Position numbers and translations under genes: made by a program | Shown here: positions 28,579 through 37,640 of the stretch, piece by piece | How positions within the stretch are numbered: the stretch's first letter is position 1 | Layout of the letters: each line of letters begins with the position of its first letter | NCBI GenBank assembly: GCA_945881875.1 | Contig: CAMCVH010000002.1 | Location: forward strand, 62,001-126,000 | Reading direction: 5' to 3' | Length of the DNA: 64,000 nt | Source of the DNA: Polynucleobacter meluiroseus | Lineage (GTDB): Bacteria; Pseudomonadota; Gammaproteobacteria; Burkholderiales; Burkholderiaceae | Notes under the pieces: model-generated | The model's database searches: none | Told to the model about the DNA's origin: nothing | What the model saw: the letters and a program-made list of their open reading frames with translations, nothing else

Positions 28579-30129
28579 ATGGAATGTAGCACGAAAGTAT
28601 TTGTTGAGGGCGCTTTAGGTGTGAAGGCTCATATGAGTCAAGCGGTTGGATGCCTAATCATCACTTTTCAAGCTGATAATATTAAGAACGCTAAAAAGCT
28701 AACGGGCCACCTAGGAGCATTGAATACCGCTACTTACGGTGCAATTGCCAAAGCTATTGAACAAGGTGATTTAGAGCCACAAGCTGGCAGTACACTCATG
28801 CTCAATGCCACTGATGCATGGGCCAAATTAGGTTTAAAAGCCGAGCGCTTGTTGTTGGTTTGCACCGATGCAGACTTGAAGACATTAGCCTCAGCAAAAT
28901 CAGGTCAGCAGTTTTCTAAATGGTTAACTGCCGGCTTAAAAGCACTTATTGCAAGCTCTGCAAAAGATGCACTATGGGTATTTACACAACTACCGACTAA
29001 AGATGGATTGTCACAGGCTCGCTTATTGGTTCAGTTAGCCAGAGAGCAGCTTTATAAATTTGGGGCAAGGCACCCCCAATTCAAAACTAAGCCAGCTGAA
29101 AAAGCACCAAAGTTCAAAAAGCTTTTTGTTGCTAGTAATGCCAAAAATAACAAAGATTTACAAAAAGCGCTCGCGGAAGGTCTAGCAATTGCCAATGGTA
29201 TGGATCTGACTAAAGATCTGGGTAACTTGCCTCCTAATATTTGCACACCTACTTACCTAGGACAAACGGCTAAAAAACTTGCTAAAGATTACGGTTTTAA
29301 AGTGCAAGTTCTGGGTCGTAAAGAAATTGAGTCTCTCAAAATGGGTGCTTTTTTAGCGGTCACTCAAGGCGCTACAACGCCTCCTCAATTTATTGTGATT
29401 CAACACCAGGGTGCCACAACAAAAGAAGCGCCAACTGTTTTAGTGGGTAAGGGTATTACTTTTGATACGGGTGGCATTTCATTAAAACCTGGCGAAGGTA
29501 TGGATGAGATGAAGTACGACATGTGTGGTGCGGCGTCGGTTATTGGTACGATGCGTGCCATTGGTGAATTAAAACTCAAGAAGAATGTGATTGCAGTTAT
29601 TCCAACTTGCGAAAACATGCCATCTGGAGAAGCAACTCGTCCTGGAGATATTGTTACCAGTATGTCAGGTCAAACCATTGAGATTCTTAATACAGATGCT
29701 GAGGGTCGTTTGATTCTTTGTGATGCGTTGACTTATGTGGAGCGCTTTAAACCTGCTGCTGTGATTGACGTAGCTACATTAACGGGCGCCTGTGTCATTG
29801 CTCTTGGTGGAGTCCATACCGGCTTATTCTCAGATAACGATGAGTTAGCCGAAAAATTATTAACTGCTGGCAAATATTCTTTGGACACAGTTTGGCGCAT
29901 GCCTTTAGATAGCGCTTATCAAGAGCAGTTGAAATCAAATTTTGCTGATATGGCTAACATTGGCGGACGTCCTGCTGGCAGTGTAACGGCAGCATGTTTC
30001 TTGGCGAGATATACCGAGAAATATACTTGGGCGCATTTAGATATTGCTGGAACTGCTTGGAAGAGTGGTGCTGCAAAAGGCGCTACAGGACGACCAGTTC
30101 CTTTGTTAGTTAATTACTTACTCGCTTAA
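28579..30129 (+). CDS. pepA: leucyl aminopeptidase (M17)
   Basis: Cytoplasmic hexameric metallo-aminopeptidase that removes N-terminal residues from peptides. I start it at the ATG at 28579 ([11 protein letters not shown], 516 residues), preceded by AAAGGA; an upstream reading to 28489 would overlap lptF and is not conserved in type. The catalytic domain holds [27 protein letters not shown] and the family signature [12 protein letters not shown] with its metal-binding Asp and Glu. Confidence 0.95.
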   Translation: MECSTKVFVEGALGVKAHMSQAVGCLIITFQADNIKNAKKLTGHLGALNTATYGAIAKAIEQGDLEPQAGSTLMLNATDAWAKLGLKAERLLLVCTDADLKTLASAKSGQQFSKWLTAGLKALIASSAKDALWVFTQLPTKDGLSQARLLVQLAREQLYKFGARHPQFKTKPAEKAPKFKKLFVASNAKNNKDLQKALAEGLAIANGMDLTKDLGNLPPNICTPTYLGQTAKKLAKDYGFKVQVLGRKEIESLKMGAFLAVTQGATTPPQFIVIQHQGATTKEAPTVLVGKGITFDTGGISLKPGEGMDEMKYDMCGAASVIGTMRAIGELKLKKNVIAVIPTCENMPSGEATRPGDIVTSMSGQTIEILNTDAEGRLILCDALTYVERFKPAAVIDVATLTGACVIALGGVHTGLFSDNDELAEKLLTAGKYSLDTVWRMPLDSAYQEQLKSNFADMANIGGRPAGSVTAACFLARYTEKYTWAHLDIAGTAWKSGAAKGATGRPVPLLVNYLLA

Positions 30130-30176
30130 TGAGCTGAGCTCAGTAATTTTTAAAAAAGCAAAGGGTTCTAACGTAT

Positions 30177-30641
30177 ATGGCCAGAATTGATTTCCACAGC
30201 CAAGTGAACAATAAGCCACTTTATAGTTGCCGCTTGATCAGAAAAATCATGGCTAGCCATCGTGAAGATTTACCCATCAGAAATATCGTGGTGGTAGGCC
30301 CTAAAGATTTTCTCAAGCAACTAGATGAACAGTTATGGACTTTTACAGCTGTAGACTTTTTGCCTCACGCTTGGGGCGCTGATGATTTTGCATCTGAGAC
30401 GCCAGTCATCTTAGTTGAAAGCTTTGAAGCTAATGAATTGGATTACTTGCCACATGGCGACGTGCTGATCCATGTGGGTAGAGACTTACCGCAGTCAGTT
30501 GAAACTTTAGCGGCAAGATTTCCAAGGATTGTTGAAATTGTTTCAACAGATGAGGCGGATCGCCAAGCTGGACGAGATCGCTATAAAGCTTATCGAGAGC
30601 AAGGCCACGATTTACATAACTTTGATCAAACCGGTCAGTAA
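30177..30641 (+). CDS. holC: DNA polymerase III chi subunit
   Basis: Clamp-loader accessory subunit that links the polymerase to SSB. The 154 residues fit the family: MARIDFHSQVNNKPLYSCRLIRKI, a central TFTAVDFLPHAW, and a C-terminal FPRIVEIVSTDEADRQAGRDR. It follows pepA by 47 bases, the common pepA-holC order in proteobacteria. Confidence 0.92.
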   Translation: MARIDFHSQVNNKPLYSCRLIRKIMASHREDLPIRNIVVVGPKDFLKQLDEQLWTFTAVDFLPHAWGADDFASETPVILVESFEANELDYLPHGDVLIHVGRDLPQSVETLAARFPRIVEIVSTDEADRQAGRDRYKAYREQGHDLHNFDQTGQ

Positions 30642-30680
30642 TGAATAACAACTTACCAATTAAAAATAAAAGAACGATTA

Positions 30681-31466
30681 ATGGCTATTAACCATCCACA
30701 ATTTGATCCGATCGCAATTAGCTTAGGACCTTTAGATATCCATTGGTATGGTCTGATGTATTTGATGGCTTTCGGGCAATTTCTTTTATTGGGTCGCTTA
30801 CGCTTAAAGCAGGCATCAGTTCAACAAGCAGGATGGAGCTTTAAAGATATCGAGGATTTGTTATTTGCGGGTGTTCTTGGCGTCATACTGGGTGGTCGCT
30901 TAGGTTATATCGTTTTTTATATGCCAGGACATTACCTAGCTAACCCTCTTGATGTTTTAAGAGTATGGGAAGGTGGTATGTCTTTCCATGGTGGATTCAT
31001 CGGCGTTCTGGTAGCGATGTTTTGGTTCGGTAAAAAAAATAAAAGAAGTTTTTTTGAAGTCACTGACTTGATTGCTCCCTTAGTTCCATTTGGTTTGGCA
31101 TTGGGGCGTTTGGGTAACTTTATCAATGGTGAGTTATGGGGTCGCACGACGGATTTGCCGTGGGCTATGATTTTTCCTCAAGCTGGAGATTTGTTGGCAA
31201 GACATCCTTCACAGCTTTATCAACTTATGGGTGAGGGAGTTTGTTTGGGCATCATTCTTTGGTGGTATGCCTCTAAGAAAAGAAACTTAGGTCAAATCTC
31301 AGGTGTTTTCTTATTAGGCTATGGCTTATTTAGATTTTTAGCTGAGTTTGCTCGTGAGCCAGATAGTTTCTTGGGCTTATTGAGTCTTGGCTTGTCTATG
31401 GGTCAATGGTTATCTCTGCCCATGGTATTTCTGGGAATTTATCTCATTTTTAGAAGATCTAAGTAA
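30681..31466 (+). CDS. lgt: prolipoprotein diacylglyceryl transferase
   Basis: Transfers diacylglycerol from phosphatidylglycerol to the lipobox Cys of prolipoproteins in the inner membrane. The 261 residues contain about seven helices, the [11 protein letters not shown] start, [12 protein letters not shown], and the Lgt signature [14 protein letters not shown] at about residues 143-156. It would lipidate the small fdh lipoprotein encoded at 56.1 kb. Confidence 0.96.
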   Translation: MAINHPQFDPIAISLGPLDIHWYGLMYLMAFGQFLLLGRLRLKQASVQQAGWSFKDIEDLLFAGVLGVILGGRLGYIVFYMPGHYLANPLDVLRVWEGGMSFHGGFIGVLVAMFWFGKKNKRSFFEVTDLIAPLVPFGLALGRLGNFINGELWGRTTDLPWAMIFPQAGDLLARHPSQLYQLMGEGVCLGIILWWYASKKRNLGQISGVFLLGYGLFRFLAEFAREPDSFLGLLSLGLSMGQWLSLPMVFLGIYLIFRRSK

Positions 31467-31547
31467 TACCTCTACGTAACCTTCGATAAACAATCCCAAT
31501 TAACACCCAGATTGCTAGGTACTTTCCCTTTTTAAGGGTTAGCACCT

Positions 31548-32252
31548 ATGTCATCGAAAATGTATACAAAATACATTGATGTCATGTCTTCAAAGACAGT
31601 CAAAACAGCCCTCTATGTAGAAGTTACTGAACGCTTGCGTTCGATGGTGGCTGGCGGGGTATTAAAGCCAGGTTCATGGATTGATGAACAAAAACTTTCT
31701 GAAAAGTTAGGTGTATCAAGAACACCTTTCAGGGAGGCGATTCGTATTTTGGCTTCAGAGGGAATTCTTAGAGTTGAGCCCCGCAAAGGATGTTATGTCA
31801 CTGAATTAACAGATCACGATCTCAATGATATTTTTCCTTTAATGGCTATCTTAGAGGGACGTTGTGCGTATGAGGCTGCTCAAAAAGCGAATGTGACAGA
31901 AATCAAGTCTCTTGAATCAATGCACGAGAAATTAAAAAAGCATGCTGATGAAAAAAATATTGATGACTACTTTATGACGAACCAAAAAATACACGAGGCC
32001 ATACAAACTTTAGCAAGTAATGAGTGGTTAACCAACATGGTCAATGATTTGCGAAGAATCTTGAATCTTTCAAGACATCGTAGCTTGCACCACAAAGGTC
32101 GTATTGAAGAGTCTTGTCAAGAGCATCTCTCTATTTTTGCAGCACTGAAGTCAGGAGATGCGGCTGAGGCGGAGAGATTAATGAAAACACATATATTAAG
32201 ACAACGTGAAGTATTGAAATTTCTTCAAACACCAGAAATGCTAGCAGTATGA
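31548..32252 (+). CDS. matR: GntR/FCD-family regulator of malonate genes (MatR-like)
   Basis: 234 residues from the ATG at 31548 or 222 from the ATG at 31584. The GntR winged helix (ERLRSMVAGGVLKPGSWIDEQKL, then KLGVSRTPFREAIRILASEG) is followed by an all-helical FCD effector domain (about 90-225). The first start has an AAGGG site, but its first codons contain the operator-like palindrome. The second start would leave that palindrome in the leader, as expected for an autoregulator, but has no clear ribosome-binding site. The stop overlaps matA by 4 bases (ATGA). Its location before matA and matB supports malonate or malonyl-CoA as effector. Confidence 0.85.
   Translation: MSSKMYTKYIDVMSSKTVKTALYVEVTERLRSMVAGGVLKPGSWIDEQKLSEKLGVSRTPFREAIRILASEGILRVEPRKGCYVTELTDHDLNDIFPLMAILEGRCAYEAAQKANVTEIKSLESMHEKLKKHADEKNIDDYFMTNQKIHEAIQTLASNEWLTNMVNDLRRILNLSRHRSLHHKGRIEESCQEHLSIFAALKSGDAAEAERLMKTHILRQREVLKFLQTPEMLAV
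31560..31576. promoter_or_regulatory. candidate MatR operator
   Basis: ATGTATACAAAATACAT contains two nested symmetries: the 8-bp palindrome TGTATACA and an ATGTAT/ATACAT inverted repeat with a 5-base spacer. From memory, the Rhizobium MatR site also has a TGTATACA core. It overlaps the 5' end of matR, so binding would block its transcription. The palindromes are seen directly; MatR binding is inferred. Confidence 0.6.
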
Positions 32253-33535
32253 TCTTAGATAAATTACTTAAGGCTAGGCACTTCACTAAAACGGTCAATT
32301 CAACTAAGCGCTTGCTTTCTGAGCGTGGTGAATCAAATGCCGCTAGTATGGCTAGTGATTTAATTGAGAACTTTAAGACACTTGAAGATGATCAAATAGC
32401 TGAGTACTTTCAGTACTTATCTGAAAAATTAAATCCCAGTGGGCCCGATGTACTGAGTGCCGCTCAAATCTATGCAGCAACGCCAAATGCTGATAATTTA
32501 ATTTGGTTAATGAAGGTTGCTGAATCACCGCGTCAAGAGTTATTACGTCGTTTGAATCGAGCGCCCAGCGGCACAAGCATGATTGTCAATATGCGCCAAC
32601 ATCTTCTGAAGCTTTTGCCCAAAAGACCCGAACTAAAAGCAGTAGATGCTGATATTCAGCATCTACTGACATCTTGGTTTAATCCAGGGTTCTTGAAAAT
32701 GCATCAAGTTGATTGGAAGTCACCTGCTCTTATTTTAGAAAAAATTATCCATCATGAGGCCGTCCATGAGATTGATGGATGGGATGATTTGCGCCGTCGC
32801 TTGCAACCAGATCGTCGCTGTTTTTCTTTCTTTCATCCTCAACTCTCTGATGAGCCACTGATCTTTGTGGAAGTTGCTTTACTTCCAGAGATACCAGAAG
32901 CAATAGCACCATTAGTGGATAAAAAATCTGTTGTGATTGAGCCAAGCCAATACAAATGCGCTATCTTTTATTCCATCAGTAACTGCCAGCCTGGTCTTCG
33001 TGGTGTTTCGATGGGTAACTTCTTGATCAAACGTGTTGCGGAGAGTCTAAAAAAAGAATTTCCATCATTAAAAACATTTTGTACTCTTTCTCCAGTGCCT
33101 GGATTTGTAGAGTGGTTAGCAAATAATCAGGACCTCAGTTCTGACGATATCAAGCCAGGTATGTTTGAAAAATATCAAGAGTCAATTAAAGTATTTAATT
33201 TGCAAGAAAAGTCATGGAACGAACGATTACAAGCTGGGTGGCATCCTTATACTGCCTCGCTGAAAGAAAAAGAAGCACTTATGAGTTTATGTGCTTTTTA
33301 TTTGATGACGCAGTCATCAAAAAGAGGAGGTAATTCTGTTGCTAAATTCCATTTAGGTAATGGCGCTAAGTTACACAGAATTAACTGGGCAGGTGACTTG
33401 TCAAAAAAAGGTATCAAACAATCAGCAGGTTTGATGGTGAATTACCAATATGACTTAGATAACGTGGAGGATAACCACGAACGTTTTGTGAATGGAGAAG
33501 TTATTCATTCAAGATCAGTTTCTCAAATGATGTAG
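32249..33535 (+). CDS. matA: malonyl-CoA decarboxylase
   Basis: Decarboxylates malonyl-CoA to acetyl-CoA and CO2 without biotin. The 428 residues match the MCD fold: an α-helical N-terminal domain (about 1-130), then a GNAT-like catalytic domain with IHHEAVHEIDGWDDLRRRL, PDRRCFSFFHPQL, FYSISNCQPGLRGVSMGNFL, TLSPVPGFVEWL and a late VAKFHLGNGAKLHRINW carrying the likely catalytic His. It is coupled to matR by a 4-base overlap. With MatB it turns malonate into acetyl-CoA. Confidence 0.92.
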   Translation: MILDKLLKARHFTKTVNSTKRLLSERGESNAASMASDLIENFKTLEDDQIAEYFQYLSEKLNPSGPDVLSAAQIYAATPNADNLIWLMKVAESPRQELLRRLNRAPSGTSMIVNMRQHLLKLLPKRPELKAVDADIQHLLTSWFNPGFLKMHQVDWKSPALILEKIIHHEAVHEIDGWDDLRRRLQPDRRCFSFFHPQLSDEPLIFVEVALLPEIPEAIAPLVDKKSVVIEPSQYKCAIFYSISNCQPGLRGVSMGNFLIKRVAESLKKEFPSLKTFCTLSPVPGFVEWLANNQDLSSDDIKPGMFEKYQESIKVFNLQEKSWNERLQAGWHPYTASLKEKEALMSLCAFYLMTQSSKRGGNSVAKFHLGNGAKLHRINWAGDLSKKGIKQSAGLMVNYQYDLDNVEDNHERFVNGEVIHSRSVSQMM

Positions 33536-33582
33536 AGAATAATTTTATAAAGTAATTTAACTGGAGTATGAGGAGATAACAA

Positions 33583-34575
33583 ATGAAAAAACCAGTCAAT
33601 GTAATGAGTATGATCAGTGCAGTAACTATGACTTTAGGTCTAGCTGCTCACTCAGGTGCAACTCTAGCAGATCCTAATTGGCCAAGTAAGCCGATTACGC
33701 TAATCGTGCCTTTCCCTGCGGGTGGTGGAACGGATGCTTTTGCAAGACCGCTATCAGCACACATGACAAAGCAGTTGGGTAAGCAAATTATTATTGATAA
33801 CCGTGGTGGAGCAGGCGGAACATTAGGTGCTGGTGTGGCATCTAAAGCAGCACCTGATGGTTATACATTTTTGATGGGTGGTGCGCACCATGCAATTGCT
33901 CCAACAATGTATCCAAAACTTGACTACGATATTGAGAAAAGTTTTGAGCCAGTGATGTTGGTGGCATCGCCACCCCAAGTAATCGTTATTAACCCTCAAA
34001 AAGTACCTGTAACTGATTTAAAGGGTTTGATCGATTATGCAAAAAAGAATCCAGCAAAATTGAACTACGGTAGTGCTGGTAATGGAAGTTCTCATCACTT
34101 AGCTGGTGAACTTTTCAAGATGCAAACTAAAACATTTATTACACATATTCCGTACCGTGGTGCTGGTCCAGCTTTGTCTGACTTGATCGCTGGTCAAGTG
34201 GACTTAATGTTTGATGGCTTGGGTTCATCAGCGCAACATATCAAAGGCGGACGTATTAAAGCCTTGGCTGTAGCGTCAAACAAACGTTCTGCTGCATTCC
34301 CTGACGTACCAACAGCTGCTGAAGCTGGTGTACCAGGATATAACGTCAGTACTTGGTACGGTTTATGGGCTCCTAAAGGAACCCCTAAACCAGTGGTTGA
34401 CAAGATGATTGCAGAAGTAACTAAGGCATTGAATAGTCCAGAATTAAGACAGACATGGACAAACAATGGCTCTGAGACGCCAAACTTAACAGGTGATGCA
34501 TACGGTAAGTTTGTGACTTCTGAGATCAAGCGTTGGGCAGATGTAGCAAAAGCTTCCGGCGCAAAGATGGATTAA
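33583..34575 (+). CDS. tripartite tricarboxylate transporter substrate-binding protein (Bug/TctC family)
   Basis: 330-residue periplasmic binding protein. A signal peptide ends near residue 29. The mature start WPSKPITLIVPFPAGGGTDAFAR is diagnostic of the Bug family, as are NPAKLNYGSAGNGSSHHLAGELF and THIPYRGAGPALSDLIAGQVDLMFD. A strong AGGAG site precedes it. It lies between matA and matB, so malonate is the likely ligand. No TctA or TctB membrane partner is present in the window. Confidence 0.93.
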   Translation: MKKPVNVMSMISAVTMTLGLAAHSGATLADPNWPSKPITLIVPFPAGGGTDAFARPLSAHMTKQLGKQIIIDNRGGAGGTLGAGVASKAAPDGYTFLMGGAHHAIAPTMYPKLDYDIEKSFEPVMLVASPPQVIVINPQKVPVTDLKGLIDYAKKNPAKLNYGSAGNGSSHHLAGELFKMQTKTFITHIPYRGAGPALSDLIAGQVDLMFDGLGSSAQHIKGGRIKALAVASNKRSAAFPDVPTAAEAGVPGYNVSTWYGLWAPKGTPKPVVDKMIAEVTKALNSPELRQTWTNNGSETPNLTGDAYGKFVTSEIKRWADVAKASGAKMD

Positions 34576-34597
34576 TGAGGCAAAATCTTATTAATCG

Positions 34598-34624
34598 ACC
34601 TGTTAAGTAATTTAATAGGTTTTT
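34598..34624 (+). terminator. weak terminator-like hairpin after the binding-protein gene
   Basis: ACCT-G-TTAA and TTAA-T-AGGT form an interrupted stem around GTAA and end in TTTT. It lies 23 bases after the Bug stop codon and could lower read-through into matB. The stem is A+T-rich. Confidence 0.4.
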
Positions 34625-34634
34625 AAATGTGTAA

Positions 34635-34662
34635 GTTAACTAGGGGTGCGCCCCTAGTTAAC
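34635..34662 (+). repeat. perfect 12-bp inverted repeat before matB
   Basis: GTTAACTAGGGG, loop TGCG, CCCCTAGTTAAC: a perfect 12-bp stem with a tetraloop, ending 4 bases before the matB ribosome-binding site (GAGG at 34667-34670). No T run follows, so it is not a standard terminator. It may be an mRNA-stability element, a translation control hairpin or a protein-binding palindrome. Confidence 0.8.
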
Positions 34663-34675
34663 ATTTGAGGGTGAT

Positions 34676-36199
34676 ATGAATTTATATGCATTATTAGAAA
34701 GTGGCTTTCCAAAAGATAAGTCCGCCTGTGCCATCGAAACTCATGATGGTTTGTACTACAGCTGGAAGGATTTAGAAGCAGCTACTTCTAAAATAGCTAA
34801 CTTATTGTTAGCGCTTGATTTACCTCAGGGATCAAGAGTTGCAGTTCAGGTTGAAAAGTCTCCAGAAGCCCTGTTTTTATATTTAGCAACGCTTAAAGCA
34901 GGTTTGGTATATCTACCTCTCAATACAGCTTATCAATCAGCTGAAATGGAATATTTTGTTGGCAATGCTGAGCCTGCAGTTGTTATTTGCAGCCCTAAAA
35001 ATTACTATTGGGTATCTCAGGTTGCTAAAAAGGCAGGAACAAAACATGTTTACACCTTAGGTGAGGACAGATCTGGTACTTTGCTTGAAAAAGCAGCTTC
35101 TTGCCCTAGCACAGGAAAAACAGTCAAGCGTTCAGATGATGACTTGGCTGCCATCCTCTATACATCTGGCACTACTGGCCGTAGCAAAGGTGCGATGTTG
35201 AGTCACGCTAACTTAGGCAGTAATGCAAAAGTTTTACAAAAATTCTGGGCCTGGAAAAAGGGCGATGTTCTTTTACATGCGCTACCTATTTTCCATGTGC
35301 ATGGTTTATTCGTTGCTTCACACGGCGCGCTTCTTAACGGCAGTAAGATGATTTGGTTACCGCGTTTAGAAACTAAAGAGCTGATCAAGCATATGCCGCG
35401 CTCAACCATCATGATGGGTGTTCCTACGTTTTATGTACGCTTATTGTTGGATCCGAGTTTTACAAAAAATACAGTTAAGAATATGCGTTTATTTGTCTCA
35501 GGATCTGCGCCACTTCTTACAGAAACATTCAATTCATTCCAAGAGCGTACTGGCCACACAATTCTAGAGCGCTATGGCATGAGTGAGACTGCTATGTTGA
35601 CATCCAACCCTTATAAGGGTCATCGTATTGGAGGATCAGTCGGTTTGCCACTTCCAAAAACAAAGATCCGTGTCACTACAGATAATGGAAAACTCTGTGG
35701 TGTTAACGAAATAGGTAACGTTGAAGTTAAAGGACCTAATATTTTTCAAGGTTACTGGCGCATGCCGGAGAAGACCAAAGAAGAATTTACCAAAGATGGT
35801 TGGTTTAAGACGGGTGATGTGGGTCGTTGGGGTGGCGAGACAAGCGGTGGTAAGGTGCCAAAAGAGTACCTATGCATCGTTGGAAGAAGTAAAGATTTGA
35901 TTATTTCTGGTGGATATAACGTTTATCCAAAAGAAATTGAAAGTTTTATTGATGATATGCCTGGAGTTGATGAGAGTGCTGTTGTTGGTATTCCTCATCC
36001 TGACTTTGGTGAAGCAGTATTAGCGGTTGTGGTTGCCAAATCAGGGCAGTCACTCAATGCTGATTCAATGATCGCTGACTTAAAAGGCAAGATCGCTAAC
36101 TTCAAAGTACCTAAGCGTATTGTGATTGTTTCTGAGCTACCAAGAAATGCTATGGGTAAGGTACAAAAGAATATTTTGCGTCAAACCTATTGCAACTAG
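34676..36199 (+). CDS. matB: malonyl-CoA synthetase
   Basis: Activates malonate to malonyl-CoA with ATP and CoA. The 507-residue protein is an acyl-adenylating enzyme: ILYTSGTTGRSKGAMLSH (P-loop, about residues 160-177), HALPIFHVHGLF, ERYGMSETAM, GWFKTGDVGRW, and the C-terminal Lys region PRNAMGKVQKN. The size and the HVHGLF segment fit MatB better than medium- or long-chain acyl-CoA synthetases, and the partner matA confirms it. Confidence 0.92.
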   Translation: MNLYALLESGFPKDKSACAIETHDGLYYSWKDLEAATSKIANLLLALDLPQGSRVAVQVEKSPEALFLYLATLKAGLVYLPLNTAYQSAEMEYFVGNAEPAVVICSPKNYYWVSQVAKKAGTKHVYTLGEDRSGTLLEKAASCPSTGKTVKRSDDDLAAILYTSGTTGRSKGAMLSHANLGSNAKVLQKFWAWKKGDVLLHALPIFHVHGLFVASHGALLNGSKMIWLPRLETKELIKHMPRSTIMMGVPTFYVRLLLDPSFTKNTVKNMRLFVSGSAPLLTETFNSFQERTGHTILERYGMSETAMLTSNPYKGHRIGGSVGLPLPKTKIRVTTDNGKLCGVNEIGNVEVKGPNIFQGYWRMPEKTKEEFTKDGWFKTGDVGRWGGETSGGKVPKEYLCIVGRSKDLIISGGYNVYPKEIESFIDDMPGVDESAVVGIPHPDFGEAVLAVVVAKSGQSLNADSMIADLKGKIANFKVPKRIVIVSELPRNAMGKVQKNILRQTYCN

Positions 36200-36240
36200 T
36201 ATTCAAGTTATTGGTAGTGCGTGATTCATTGAGTCATACA

Positions 36241-36276
36241 AAAAAGCCCTATGTTTCTACATAGGGCTTTTTTCTC
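36241..36276. terminator. intrinsic terminator, probably bidirectional
   Basis: AAAAAAGCCCTATG, loop TTTCTA, CATAGGGCTTTTTT: a perfect 14-bp stem flanked by A and T tracts. It ends the rightward malonate operon and can also end the leftward transporter gene that stops at 36295. Confidence 0.93.
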
Positions 36277-36294
36277 TTCTCAACCACCACTTAA

Positions 36295-37104
36295 TTAACT
36301 AGCCAAGCCTTTGTAAAGCATGTAAGTTGCCAAGCAAAGTAAAACGCAAGCAAAGACTTTCTTAAGTTGCGCGACATTCAGTTGGTGAGCCACTTTTGCA
36401 CCTAATGGCGCTGTTACTACGCTAGCAAGAGCAATGCAAGCTAAGGCTGGCAGGTATATATAGCCTACTGAACCTGTTGGTAAGTTCGGATTACCATAAC
36501 CACTGATGATGTAACCAATGGCGCTTGCAAGAGCTATCGGAAAACCAAGAGCTGCTGAAGTTGCAACGGCATTGTGCATGGCCACATTGCACCAAGTCAT
36601 AAAAGGTACAGATACAAAACCACCACCTGCTCCAACTAAGCTAGACAGAAATCCAATGAAGCCACCAATACCAAACATCCCTAATTTCCCCGGAAGTGTT
36701 CTACTTGGTAAAGGCTTTTTATTGAGTAGCATTTGGTAAGCCGAGAAGCCGACAAATCCAGCAAATATAAATGAAAGCCAGGAAGTCTTAAGTAACGCAA
36801 ATAGCTGACCACCACCTAAAATGCCGCCCAGAAGAATGCCTGGGGCAAGGGTGATCACGATATCCCAGCGAACAGCCCCACGTTTGTGGTGAGCCCTGAC
36901 AGATGAAAGTGAAGTAAATAAGATAGTGGCCATCGATGTTGCAATCGCGATGTGCACAATGACTTCTGGTGGGAAGCCGTATATTGAAAATAGAAATGTC
37001 AAAAATGGTACTAAGATCATGCCACCACCAATACCCAATAATCCTGCGGCAAAACCGGTAAAACCGCCCAGTATGACTAAGGCGGTAATTTGAATATATG
37101 TCAT
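36295..37104 (-). CDS. TauE/SafE (TSUP) family transporter, probable sulfite or sulfonate exporter
   Basis: 269-residue inner-membrane protein with about eight helices in two similar halves. Each half begins with a glycine-rich motif: GFAAGLLGIGGGMILVPFL at about residues 16-34 and GFLSSLVGAGGGFVSVPFM at about 152-170, which is characteristic of the family. It follows a small cytochrome c gene by 10 bases, so the two are co-transcribed. A sulfur oxyanion substrate is suggested by family only. Confidence 0.88.
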   Translation of the reverse strand: MTYIQITALVILGGFTGFAAGLLGIGGGMILVPFLTFLFSIYGFPPEVIVHIAIATSMATILFTSLSSVRAHHKRGAVRWDIVITLAPGILLGGILGGGQLFALLKTSWLSFIFAGFVGFSAYQMLLNKKPLPSRTLPGKLGMFGIGGFIGFLSSLVGAGGGFVSVPFMTWCNVAMHNAVATSAALGFPIALASAIGYIISGYGNPNLPTGSVGYIYLPALACIALASVVTAPLGAKVAHQLNVAQLKKVFACVLLCLATYMLYKGLAS

Positions 37105-37114
37105 AAATTAGTTT

Positions 37115-37429
37115 CTATTTTTTGTACTTATAAAACTGTTCATTGATGTAAGCAACTAAATCTACTTCATCCTCCGGAAATAAATCTAAGCGTAATTCAG
37201 TATTGCACATCGACACCATTCTTTTTACCCCTGGTAAATCTTTAGCTTTTCGGTCTAGGCGCGTGTAAATAACATCACCGTTACCAAGCCCTGATTTTTC
37301 AGCATGACACTGATAGCATTTTGCTTGATGCAATGTTTTTCCATTGAGTAAATCCGCAGAATTTGCTGTTGAGCTGATTAAAAGCCAGGCGAGAACTATT
37401 TGAGTTTTAAAAAAATATTTGACGAGCAT
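37115..37429 (-). CDS. small periplasmic cytochrome c
   Basis: 104 residues from the ATG at 37429, which has AAGGAG at proper spacing; a GTG reading upstream is less likely. A signal peptide (MLVKYFFKTQIVLAWLLISS, then cleavage near TANSA) leaves a mature protein of about 82 residues with one haem motif, CYQCH. The C-terminal part, MVSMCNTELRLDLFPEDEVD, has Met residues that could be the sixth ligand plus an unusual extra Cys. It sits directly upstream of the TSUP transporter, perhaps linked to sulfite handling, but the redox partner is unknown. Confidence 0.85.
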   Translation of the reverse strand: MLVKYFFKTQIVLAWLLISSTANSADLLNGKTLHQAKCYQCHAEKSGLGNGDVIYTRLDRKAKDLPGVKRMVSMCNTELRLDLFPEDEVDLVAYINEQFYKYKK

Positions 37430-37444
37430 GGGATCTCCTTGGAT

Positions 37445-37640
37445 TATTGGATTCCCCACCTTGGCCGCTAGGCCGTCATCCTGAACCCAAAAGATTCAAG
37501 GCGGTATGGCAATAGTGCTTCGGGTGCACCAAGTTTTTCAGGGAGAACATAACCCGAAGTCATGCTCTATGAATTACGAGGCGCTCACGCCCACACTATA
37601 TGGCCCACACCAGATGCTTGCGCATCGGTTCAAGGAACTA
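37445..37640 (-). ncRNA. ssrS: 6S RNA
   Basis: Binds the σ70 RNA polymerase holoenzyme as an open-promoter mimic in stationary phase. On the minus strand, right after zapA, the 3' half reads CGCCTTGAATC, GGGTTCAGGATGACGGCC, then CTAGCGGCC and GGGGAATCC. This parallels the E. coli 6S 3' half (CCTTGAACC, GGGTTCAAGG, CTGCGGCGGC). The 5' part has GATGCGCAAGCATC and GGGCC. Gene order zapA-ssrS is conserved in proteobacteria. The exact ends are estimates, and the 5' end may overlap the last zapA codons. Confidence 0.8.
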
